Position numbers and translations under genes: made by a program. A DNA stretch of 52,176 nt, from assembly GCF_002078505.1 (NCBI RefSeq), contig NZ_LUAV01000036.1:994-53169 (forward strand), given 5' to 3'. The DNA comes from Ensifer aridi (lineage in GTDB: Bacteria > Pseudomonadota > Alphaproteobacteria > Rhizobiales > Rhizobiaceae). The notes beneath the pieces are model-generated. The model was not told where the DNA came from and searched no databases. It was given only the letters and a program-made list of their open reading frames with translations. Shown one piece after another: positions 26,863 through 34,093 of the stretch. The first letter of the stretch is position 1; each line of letters opens with the position of its first letter.

Positions 26863-26934
26863 AAGTTCCATAATACATATTATGCCGCAATGTAATGATA
26901 TAACATAACGGATAGGGAAATGAGATCGGCGGGA

Positions 26935-27357
26935 TCATGCCGGCTCCCAGGGGTTGATGATGTCTAGTCCAGTGGCCTCGAACGGACTGGTATCGCGCGT
27001 AGCAACCATAAAGCCATGCGCAACCGCTGTTGCGGCGATATAGCCATCCGCCTTGCCGATGGCCTTGCCTGACGTTTTCGCTTGCGCCATCAGGTCCGCA
27101 TAACTTCGCGACGCGTCCAAGTCGAAGGGAAGAACGCGCCCTGCAAGGGCTGGCAAGACCTCTCCTTCCAAGCGATTCTGAAAGATCGTGCGTCGCTTGC
27201 CTGCCGGCATGGCCGCCAAGCCGAAACGCAGTTCGGCCACCGTAATCGCGGACAAATACAGTGTTTCAATCATCTGCGCATCGATCCAGGCCAACACAGT
27301 GCGGTCCGGCTCGGCCTTCCACAATTCGGATATGACGTTGGTGTCGAGCACGATCAT
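26935..27357 (-). CDS. PIN-domain ribonuclease toxin (FitB/VapC type)
   Basis: A 140-residue PIN-domain protein. Acidic residues are seen in VLDTNVISELWK (Asp4), ITVAELRFGL (Glu42), GKADGYIAATA (Asp104) and ATRDTSPFE, giving the four-acid site that binds magnesium and cuts RNA. FitB/VapC toxins cleave tRNA or rRNA and stop translation. It overlaps the antitoxin by 4 bases (ATGA). The ATG at 27357 gives the normal PIN N-terminus. It probably still functions. Confidence 0.92.
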   Translation of the reverse strand: MIVLDTNVISELWKAEPDRTVLAWIDAQMIETLYLSAITVAELRFGLAAMPAGKRRTIFQNRLEGEVLPALAGRVLPFDLDASRSYADLMAQAKTSGKAIGKADGYIAATAVAHGFMVATRDTSPFEATGLDIINPWEPA

Positions 27358-27611
27358 TCGAAGCTCATCGGTTCAGCAGGAGTCTTGTCGCGGAGCTGGT
27401 TGAAATGCTCCGCTTCGGCATCCGTCAGCCCTCCAGCTTCATGGGCAATAGACGCCAATAAAGAGCCGAGTTTGACCCGCTCCGGGGGCCGGACAGTCGT
27501 TTCGAGGATGTCGCGGATCTCAGCTTCGGTGCTGCGGCCATGCATTGCTGCTCGTACGCGTAGCGCTCGGTGCACCTCGTCGGGCAGGTTCCTAACGGTC
27601 ACATTCGCCAT
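27354..27611 (-). CDS. FitA/VapB-type ribbon-helix-helix antitoxin
   Basis: An 85-residue protein. The N-terminus ANVTVRNLPDEVHRALRVRA is the ribbon-helix-helix DNA-binding fold of FitA-like antitoxins, and the C-terminal tail (AEAEHFNQLRDKTPAEPMSF) wraps the toxin. It is co-translated with the PIN gene. The palindrome at 27631-27647 is the probable operator. A damaged relative of its middle and C-terminal part lies near 30985-31170. Confidence 0.9.
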   Translation of the reverse strand: MANVTVRNLPDEVHRALRVRAAMHGRSTEAEIRDILETTVRPPERVKLGSLLASIAHEAGGLTDAEAEHFNQLRDKTPAEPMSFE

Positions 27612-27630
27612 GATACCTTCCCTTCAATGA

Positions 27631-27647
27631 TGATATCAAAGATATCA
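27631..27647. promoter_or_regulatory. Operator palindrome of the FitAB operon
   Basis: TGATATC-AAA-GATATCA, perfect 7-bp arms, 20 bases before the antitoxin start. An AT-rich tract follows upstream. Its position suits autorepression by the antitoxin-toxin complex. Confidence 0.6.
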
Positions 27648-27928
27648 TTATATATCTAGTGCTATCATACCGCAATATCTCATGGAAGATTTCGCCAATA
27701 CTTGAGCCGCTCTAATCGATTATAGTTGTGATGAGCAGTTTTCCGGGGGTTTACTTGCCTCGCAAGTACCGCGTAAAAAAGCCTAGCACCGATTCGGTAG
27801 CTTATCCCCTGTCTTTCACGTACTCGCGGTTCGTGGCGCCGAGTGGACGATCAAAGACCGCCAGCCCGCTCACCAGTGGGTCGGCAGTAGTGCCTTGGGG
27901 CCGGTTGGCAAGCCACTGGAGTATGACA
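27648..27928. other. Region between FitAB and the ubiquitin-like operon
   Basis: It should hold the promoters of both divergent operons. A frame upstream of 27929 runs in phase with the Ubl gene but shows no conserved N-terminal extension. Confidence 0.35.
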
Positions 27929-28225
27929 ATGTCGAAGGATTCGGGTAAGGGCGATAATCACGGAGGCGGCCCCGGGAAGATCGAAATCATCGTCGTGGTG
28001 AACGGCCAGCCTACGCAGGTCGAAGCCAATCCCAACCAGCCGCTTCACGTAGTTCGCACCAAAGCCCTTGAGAGCACGCAAAACGTGGCCCAACCTGCCG
28101 ACAACTGGGAGCTCAAGGACGAGGCCGGCAACTTGCTCGACGTCGACAAGAAAATCGGCGATTTCGGCTTCGCGAACACTGTAACCCTGTTCCTCAGCCT
28201 GAAGGCGGGTGTCGCAGGTGCCTGA
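27929..28225 (+). CDS. bilA: Ubiquitin-like modifier (BIL-type Ubl)
   Basis: A 98-residue protein with an unstructured Gly-rich start (MSKDSGKGDNHGGG) and a ubiquitin-fold domain (IEIIVVVNGQPTQVEANPNQ, then WELKDEAGNLLDVDKKIGDF and NTVTLFLSLKAG). ATG 27929 is preferred over 27923 because TGGAG lies 7 bases upstream. The C-terminus is KAGVAGA, so a free terminal Gly appears only after trimming, presumably by the JAB peptidase encoded two genes downstream. In BIL systems the Ubl is attached to phage tail protein. First gene of a four-gene coupled operon. Confidence 0.85.
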   Translation: MSKDSGKGDNHGGGPGKIEIIVVVNGQPTQVEANPNQPLHVVRTKALESTQNVAQPADNWELKDEAGNLLDVDKKIGDFGFANTVTLFLSLKAGVAGA

Positions 28226-28823
28226 ACTCCAAACTGTGGACCCGGAGGTCTCGCGAGCAAAGTTTGATCGGGAGATCAGCCGGTTCCGGCCATATGCAGA
28301 TGCCTATCGGGCTCAAGGCTGCTTCCTGATCGATGCGAGCTTCCCGAGCGCATTCTTCATATTTGCAAGCCCTAAAGTAAAGCCGCGCGTTATCGGCGCA
28401 GCCATCGAGATCGACTTCACCAACTACGACTTAAGACCACCGTCTGTGGTCTTTGTCGATCCATTTACGCGCCAGCCGATTGCCCGGAAGGATCTCCCCC
28501 TGAATATGCTGAGACGTCCGCCCGGAACGACGCCGGAAATGATTGGAGCTCTCATCCAGCAGAACGCCGTGACGGATTTCATTCAGGCCAACAGTCTCGA
28601 GGACCAACCATTCCTGTGCATGGCGGGAATCCGGGAATACCACGATAATCCAGCGCACTCAGGTGACCCATGGCTACTTCATCGGGGTTCTGGCGAAGGC
28701 TGTTTGGCCTTCATCCTGGACAAGATCATCAAGTACGGGACCGGCCCCGTGGAGCAGCTGCATATTCAGCTTCAATTCGCGGTGGGAGGGCTGCTGGTAT
28801 CACCTCAGGCGATTCCAGAATGA
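28209..28823 (+). CDS. bilB: E2-like ubiquitin-conjugating protein (BIL type)
   Basis: A 204-residue protein. The core (about 35-190) includes RVIGAAIEIDFTNYDLRPPS and a candidate catalytic Cys137 in PFLCMAGIREYHDNPAHSGD. The HSGDPWLLHRGSGEGCLAFI tail is typical of bacterial E2-like proteins in Ubl operons. It would accept the Ubl from the E1 and pass it to a target. The start overlaps the Ubl stop by 17 bases (GTG 28209, or GTG 28218) and the stop overlaps the JAB start (ATGA). The assignment rests on gene order and these motifs. Confidence 0.8.
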   Translation: MSQVPELQTVDPEVSRAKFDREISRFRPYADAYRAQGCFLIDASFPSAFFIFASPKVKPRVIGAAIEIDFTNYDLRPPSVVFVDPFTRQPIARKDLPLNMLRRPPGTTPEMIGALIQQNAVTDFIQANSLEDQPFLCMAGIREYHDNPAHSGDPWLLHRGSGEGCLAFILDKIIKYGTGPVEQLHIQLQFAVGGLLVSPQAIPE

Positions 28824-29308
28824 CCGCGTTAGAGGATGTCAGGACAGTCGCCCTCCCCCGAGATTGTGTGTCCACTGCACAGGCGCATCTGCGCTCGGTT
28901 GGACAGCAGGGCTATGAAGGAATGGCGCTCTGGGTCGGCGTTCAGCAAGACCAGCACTTTGCGGTAACAGAAACGGTTATCCCGGCGCAGAGACACATCC
29001 GAACGAGCGACGGCGTCTGCGTGATAGTTCCTGCCGACGAACTGCACCGCCTAAACGTCTGGCTCTACAAACGTGGCCTGATGCTTCTGGCGCAGATCCA
29101 CAGTCATCCGGGCCGCGCCTATCACTCGACGACCGATGACGCCTACGCGATCGCTACCACGGTTGGGTGTCTCTCGCTGGTAGTGCCGAATTTCGCCCGC
29201 GAGCCTTTCGACCTTGCTCGTGTCGCCGCCTATCGACTTGACGCGAGGGCGAACTGGAATGAGGTCCCGTCCTCGGCACTGACGCGAATGATCACGATAA
29301 CGAGTTGA
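28820..29308 (+). CDS. bilC: JAB/JAMM metalloprotease (deubiquitinase-like)
   Basis: A 162-residue JAMM protein. The zinc site is AQIHSHPGRAYHSTTDD (His94, His96, Asp107; Thr104 replaces the common Ser), with the general base Glu33 in QGYEGMALWVG. It removes or matures ubiquitin-like proteins by cutting after the terminal Gly. ATG 28820 is chosen because the upstream extension overlaps the E2 gene without family support, and ATGA couples it to the E2 stop. Likely roles are trimming the Ubl C-terminus (KAGVAGA) and reversing conjugates. Confidence 0.9.
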   Translation: MTALEDVRTVALPRDCVSTAQAHLRSVGQQGYEGMALWVGVQQDQHFAVTETVIPAQRHIRTSDGVCVIVPADELHRLNVWLYKRGLMLLAQIHSHPGRAYHSTTDDAYAIATTVGCLSLVVPNFAREPFDLARVAAYRLDARANWNEVPSSALTRMITITS

Positions 29309-29310
29309 CG

Positions 29311-30870
29311 ATGGCCCTTGCTAATTTCATCGACCGCGCCGCGACGGCGGCATCTCAGGTCCTGGCCGATTTTCATCTGGGCGACTTCAAAGCGGCTCTT
29401 GAAAAGCAGGTCGTGGCCGTCGCCTTCGACGATCAGGCCGCTTCCTGCGCCGAAGGCCAGGCGACGCTAGATCTTGCGGTGAGGTTGCTTGCCAGACTGT
29501 ATCCGGTTCTGGCAATACTCCCCTTGGACAGTGCGGCGAGCTCTCAAGCCCAGGCGCTGGAGCGATTGGCAAAGTCGATCAATCCAAAAATTGGCATTCG
29601 GCGTTCCGGCAAGTCCGCCACGGTCTGCCTAGTTGCAGGCGCGACGCGCCCATCACTCCGGTGCCCAACCTTTTTCCTCGGATCGGACGGTTGGGCGGCA
29701 AAGCTGTCGCGTACGGACCCGGTGGGCTCTGGCTCGAGTTTGCTGCCCTATGGAGCTGGCGCCGCCAGTTGCTTCGGCGCCGCCAACGTCTTTCGAACCA
29801 TCTTCGCCGCCCAGTTAACCGGCGCCGAGTTGGACCAGGACATTGACCTCTCGTTATACAGCTACAACAAGACCGAAGCTGGGGATGCTCGCCCGGTTGA
29901 CCTTCCTGTCGACCTTGGCGAAACGCACCTCGTTGGGCTCGGCGCGATAGGCCATGGCGCGCTTTGGGCCCTGGCGAGACAATCCGGCCTCTCGGGTCGC
30001 CTGCATGTCGTCGACCACGAAGCGGTCGAACTCTCAAACCTGCAGCGCTACGTATTGGCCGGCCAAGCGGAGATCGGCATGTCCAAAGCGGTTCTTGCAA
30101 CCACCGCCCTTCGATCGACCGCTTTAGAGGTCGAGGCGCACCCGCTGAAGTGGGCAGAACATGTTGCGCGCCGAGGCGACTGGATTTTCGATCGAGTGGG
30201 TGTGGCGCTTGACACAGCCGCCGACCGTCTCGCTGTCCAAGGTGCTCTGCCGCGATGGATCGCGAATGCCTGGACGCAGGAACACGATCTCGGCATCTCG
30301 CGGCATGGTTTCGATGACAGCCAGGCATGCCTTTGTTGCATGTACATGCCGTCCGGAAAATCCAAGGACGAGCACCAGCTGATTGCCGAGGAACTCGGGA
30401 TACCGGAAGCACACGAGCAGGTGAAAGCGCTATTGCAGACCAACGCCGGCGTCCCCAACGACTTTGTGGTTCGAGTGGCTACGGCGATGGGCGTGCCTTT
30501 TGAGCCGCTCGCCCCGTTTGTTGGCCAACCTCTCCGTTCCTTCTACCAGCAGGCTATCTGCGGCGGTCTGGTATTCCAGCTTAGCGATGGAAGTCGTCTC
30601 GTTCGAACCGTGGTTCCGATGGCCTTTCAGTCAGCGCTTGCCGGGATCATGCTTGCCGCGGAGCTGGTCAAACATAGTGCGGGTTTTCCCATGAGCCCAA
30701 CGACAAGCACTCGCGTGAATCTTCTGCGTCCCCTTGGATCTCACTTACATGACCCGAAAGCCAAAGACTCGAGCGGCCGCTGCATCTGTAGCGACGAAGA
30801 TTTCATCTCAGCCTATAGGCGCAAATACGGCAACAGCGTTGAACCGCTGAGCAACATATCCGCTGCCTAA
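29311..30870 (+). CDS. bilD: E1-like Ubl-activating enzyme (ThiF/MoeB fold)
   Basis: A 519-residue protein. The N-terminal domain (1-200) is of unknown fold. The adenylation domain has VGLGAIGHGALWALAR (ATP loop, about 208-223), the DHEAVELSNLQRYVL segment (metal-binding Asp and Arg), and a Cys cluster CLCCMYMP. Cys417 in QQAICGG is a candidate catalytic thioester Cys. ATG 29311 is preferred; TTG 29305 overlaps the JAB stop. It activates the Ubl with ATP and hands it to the E2. The terminal position and the order Ubl, E2, JAB, E1 match BIL operons. Confidence 0.88.
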   Translation: MALANFIDRAATAASQVLADFHLGDFKAALEKQVVAVAFDDQAASCAEGQATLDLAVRLLARLYPVLAILPLDSAASSQAQALERLAKSINPKIGIRRSGKSATVCLVAGATRPSLRCPTFFLGSDGWAAKLSRTDPVGSGSSLLPYGAGAASCFGAANVFRTIFAAQLTGAELDQDIDLSLYSYNKTEAGDARPVDLPVDLGETHLVGLGAIGHGALWALARQSGLSGRLHVVDHEAVELSNLQRYVLAGQAEIGMSKAVLATTALRSTALEVEAHPLKWAEHVARRGDWIFDRVGVALDTAADRLAVQGALPRWIANAWTQEHDLGISRHGFDDSQACLCCMYMPSGKSKDEHQLIAEELGIPEAHEQVKALLQTNAGVPNDFVVRVATAMGVPFEPLAPFVGQPLRSFYQQAICGGLVFQLSDGSRLVRTVVPMAFQSALAGIMLAAELVKHSAGFPMSPTTSTRVNLLRPLGSHLHDPKAKDSSGRCICSDEDFISAYRRKYGNSVEPLSNISAA

Positions 30871-30984
30871 GCAGAAGCGGACGTCGCCGTTGCCGCGGAC
30901 GGGGCGGCAGGGTGTGCGCGTGACAATGTCGGCGCCACTATGACACGCTCGGCCTTTTTCTCTGTCTCCGATCGTTCCACACGA

Positions 30985-31170
30985 ATTCGGTCCAGCAGGA
31001 GTCTTGTCACGGAGCTGGTTGAATACTCCGCTTCGGCATCGGTCAAGCCCCATGCTTCAAGGTCAGCAGGCGCCAATAAAGAACCGTTTGACCCGCTCCG
31101 GGGGATGGGCAATCGCTTTAGAGGATGCTGCGGATCTCGGCTTCGGTGCTGCGGCCATGCATTGCTGCTC
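30985..31170 (-). pseudogene. Relic of a FitA-type antitoxin gene
   Basis: Bases 30985-31170 align along their length with the antitoxin gene at about 27370-27555. Shared blocks include AGCAGGAGTCTTGTC, GGAGCTGGTTGAA, CCGCTTCGGCAT and GTGCTGCGGCCATGCATTGC. Frames are broken and no toxin gene follows. A second antitoxin copy therefore decayed just past the BIL operon. Confidence 0.75.
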
Positions 31171-31199
31171 GCACGCGATGGCTATCTCTCACGATTTTT

Positions 31200-31727
31200 A
31201 GGGCTTTCATGACGAGCGCAAGGGTCTTTCCGGTACCTGCATCGCGAACGACATCTCCAAGGAGCGTCGACGACGCCTACGCAAACTCAGCCGTCACCCG
31301 CAGCTGCACGAGCTGGTTATCGATCAACTGAAGGCACTTTGGTCGCCGGAGCAGATCGCCGGCCGTCTGCTCGCCGACGGTGTGAGCGCCGTCCGTGTCT
31401 GCACCGAGACCATCTACCGCTTCATTTATGGCAAGGAAGATTATCCGCGGCAGCTCTGTCAGCATCTGCCGGAAGGCCGCCGCAAGCGCCGCCCACGCCG
31501 CTCCCGCAAGCCCCGCGACGGCTCGATCCCGTTTGACTGCAGGATCAGCCAACCCCTGATTTTATTGCCGATCGCACGCAGTTCGGCCATTGGCAAGGCG
31601 ATCTGCTGATCTTCCGGCGCGACCTTGGTGAAGCCAATGTCACCTCGCTGGTCGAGCGCAAGAGCCCCTACACGGTGATGATCAAGAATGGCAGCCGCCA
31701 CTCTCGCCCGCTTATCGACAAGATCGT
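31200..31727 (+). mobile_element. IS30-family transposase relic
   Basis: Frames contain LHELVIDQLKALWSPEQIAG, then TETIYRFIYGKEDYPRQL. In another frame from about 31545 they contain FGHWQGDLLIFRRDLGEANV, then TSLVERKSPYTVMIKNGS. These are the helical and catalytic (first Asp) parts of IS30 transposases. The frame changes near 31540, both ends are missing, and the sequence joins an ISNCY piece abruptly at 31727/31728. Confidence 0.75.
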
Positions 31728-32262
31728 ATGGAGGCTGGCAATGCATTTTTGCCCGGCTTCATGCAGCACTACAATGCGCGGTTTGCGATTGTCCCTGCCC
31801 GGCCCGATGACCTGCACCGGCCGATGAACCTTGCCCCGGATCGGCTGCGCGACGTCCTGTGCAAGCGTGAGCAGCGTTATGTCGGTGCGCAACTGACGTT
31901 TTCGTTCGAGCGCCAGCGGATCATGCTGGAGGAGACCGAGGTGACGCGCGGACTGGTCGGGCGCTATGTCGAGACCTATGCCTATGCGGATGGTCGATTG
32001 GATGTACGGTGGAAAGGCCGTTCCCTGCCCTACCGGGTGTTCGACAAGGACCAGCGGGTGACGCATGCGGCGATCACCGAGAACAAGCGGCTTTCCGATG
32101 TGCTGGCCTACATCAAGGAGCGTCAGGAGCAGCAAAGCCGGCCGTGAAGACGAACAGCGAGAAGAATGGCTACAACCGCGCGGACGCAAGCCGGGCAAGC
32201 GGACGGATTTCATGAACGATCCAGCGGTCATTGCTCGGCGGCGGCAGGCGCTTTCCCAGCAA
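31728..32262 (+). pseudogene. ISNCY transposase, 3' half
   Basis: Aligns with the distal half of the other copy's transposase. The frame ends early (RQEQQSRP, stop near 32147) where the other copy continues RQEQLPPPKVKTNSEKN. The remaining tail (KPGKRTDFMNDPAVIARRRQ) continues in another frame. Not functional. Confidence 0.85.
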
Positions 32263-32299
32263 AGTGCGGTGGAGCAAGGGCAACCCTACCCGGCACAGT

Positions 32300-33058
32300 T
32301 CAATGGAGAATAAACTCGGAATGCATGTCTGATTCCAGCTTTAAACAGGCAGGCCACAAGGGTGTCTTGTGGTAGGTTCCGTGCTGCCAAATAGTCAGCC
32401 CCTTGCGATCTTCGTGCAGCAATCCCAGCCAGCACAGCGGGCGAATGATATCGTAGCGGAGCGACGACCTTTCCGCCCAGGTTTCGACAGTCATTTCTGC
32501 TGGCTCCGGGTACGATTCGCTCGGGTATAGCTCGTTCGCCAGTTCGTCCAACGAACAGCCCGTTTCTGCTTTCATACTGATAAGATTGAGAAAGACGTGC
32601 CACCAACGCATCCGATTACGGACGGCCTCCTGCGTCTGCCCGTGGTGGATATAGGCATAAAGATAATCCGTCGCGATCAGATCGAAGAAGGCCTGCGGTC
32701 TCGCCAAAAAGTCCTGGCCATGTTTTGTGGGCAGCAGGACGTCTTTTTTCCGGCGAAGAAGCTTTAGATGTCGGACCATATCCCGCACCACCCAGAGCGG
32801 CGGGATGTCGGCTTCATTGAGGACCTTATTCATCCTGTACAGGTCTTCGGATGTGTAGCCGGGCCAATCGAAATGAACGGCGGCCCAGTGCACGAACTTG
32901 CGGTTCATGGCGCCCGTCGCTGTTAATCCAATGCCATTGTGAGTGTCGGCATAGGATATCGTCACGATCATCCCGCGAAGCAGCGGCGACAGCGCGGCTA
33001 CATCGACATCACCCATCAGCCTGATTTCCGGAAGCATCGCGAGATCCTGGCATTGCAC
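32300..33058 (-). CDS. Hypothetical protein carried inside the IS copy
   Basis: A 252-residue protein. Distinctive runs are LMGDVDVAALSPLLRGMIVT, LTATGAMNRKFVHWAAVHFD and TYHKTPLWPACLKLESDM. It is soluble, mostly helical, with a charged middle. No domain was recognised. It lies between the transposase end and the terminal sequence of an ISNCY-like element, on the opposite strand, which suggests a passenger gene or a secondary insertion. Codon use is more AT-rich at the ends. It has no stop or frame break. Confidence 0.7.
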   Translation of the reverse strand: MQCQDLAMLPEIRLMGDVDVAALSPLLRGMIVTISYADTHNGIGLTATGAMNRKFVHWAAVHFDWPGYTSEDLYRMNKVLNEADIPPLWVVRDMVRHLKLLRRKKDVLLPTKHGQDFLARPQAFFDLIATDYLYAYIHHGQTQEAVRNRMRWWHVFLNLISMKAETGCSLDELANELYPSESYPEPAEMTVETWAERSSLRYDIIRPLCWLGLLHEDRKGLTIWQHGTYHKTPLWPACLKLESDMHSEFILH

Positions 33059-33328
33059 ATACAGCTGCCTGCAACATCTACCAGGAACGCAATAAATGAA
33101 ACTGGGAAAGCTAAAGCCGAAGGGGTGCCCTTCAGCCGCCCCCTCCCTTCCCTTGCAACCCGGCCCAGCCGGTCCGGTCGGGGGCTTGCCTCAGCGCAAG
33201 TGGAGATGCCGAGTGTCATATTTCCAAATGGCTGAAGACGTATCCAAAGTGACATTTCTTCCGTGGTTGCCGCCCGTAGTGCAAGGAGTTTCTGACCTCT
33301 TGAACGTGTGATCGAGTGCGGTCTTCTG

Positions 33329-34087
33329 TCAGGCCTTCTTGTGCGGCAGCACCGAAACGGCGGCGATGGTCGGATCGATCTTCCATTCCGGGTACTGCAT
33401 CATCGCGACCGGAAGCGTGATCCGACCGGGAGTGGCCAGGAAGATCGAGACTTGCACCACGAAGGAGAACACGGCAGCGGCGAAGATGCCCGGGCGGATC
33501 AGAGGCAGCGTCACCCGCCAGATGATTCCCGTCGGCGTATCGCCGAGGTTGGCGGCAGCTTCCTCGATCGACAGGTTGGCACCTTCGAGCGAAGCCACCA
33601 GCGGCCTGATGCACATAGAATGGTGAGCAGGATAGGGCCCATCACGAACACCCCGACGGAGCCCGTCAGTGGCAAACCACTGGCGATTTCGATTTCCATC
33701 ACCGTGATGCAGAGCGATGCTCCGATCACGATGGCCGGAACCGTCATCGGCGACATCAACATTTAAAGGACTGCGGCGCGCCCCCTGAAAGCCAGTCGAA
33801 CCATAACGATGGCCGCTGCTATGGACACCGCCAGCCCTGCGGCCGCTGCAAAGGCCGCGACCAGAACACTAAGGATAAAGCCGTCCAGAAAACTGCGGCT
33901 GGCGAGAGGCCTCCTGGTATTAGTGCAGCGAATAACCTTCCACCGGCAGTGACAGGATCTCGTTCGAAATCACCGACACCCAACTAACCAGGATATGTGG
34001 CGAGAGCATCAATCCGAGCGCGAAGAGATTAAGACCGCCGACGAGCAAGCGCCCCAATCTTTCAGGAAGGGTGCTTCCCCTAATCAT
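33329..34087 (-). pseudogene. PotB/C-like ABC permease, decayed
   Basis: From ATG 34087 the reading gives LGRLLVGGLNLFALGLMLSP, then NEILSLPVEGYSLH and a TAA, and then a membrane helix SVLVAAFAAAAGLAVSIAAA. Next come MSPMTVPAIVIGASLCI and GLPLTGSVGVFVMGPILLTI. Lastly, in another frame, LEGANLSIEEAAANLGDTPT is the EAA-type loop that contacts the ATPase. All parts of a spermidine/putrescine-type permease are present, but an in-frame stop and several shifts make it non-functional. It follows the amidohydrolase by 7 bases, so they once formed an operon. Confidence 0.75.
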
Positions 34088-34093
34088 CGCGGA

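Larger units (their letters stand above)
24965..26878 (-). pseudogene. Small gene split by an insertion sequence
   Basis: The distal part (24965-25188) reads SREDARKHTIVYKDGAEVRK, then LDEHYPRRLEELDPELDLEG and ends EDHPF. Removing 25189-26857 and one TGGCG copy joins it in frame to ATG 26878, whose first codons are MYYGTSPLLFCAS. The rebuilt frame has 79 codons and no stop. The family is not recognised; the acidic C-terminus suggests a small soluble protein. No strong ribosome site was found, and upstream TTG/GTG starts are possible. Confidence 0.6.
31728..33260 (+). mobile_element. Second ISNCY copy, partial, carrying a passenger gene
   Basis: 31728-32262 encodes the C-terminal half of a transposase close to that at 25400-26780 (AGNAFLPGFMQHYNARFAIV, DKDQRVTHAAITENKRL). 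33104-33260 matches the noncoding end of the first copy (reverse complement of about 25235-25390). About 840 bases between them, including the gene at 32300-33058, have no counterpart in the first copy. The left part of the element is missing. Confidence 0.8.
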
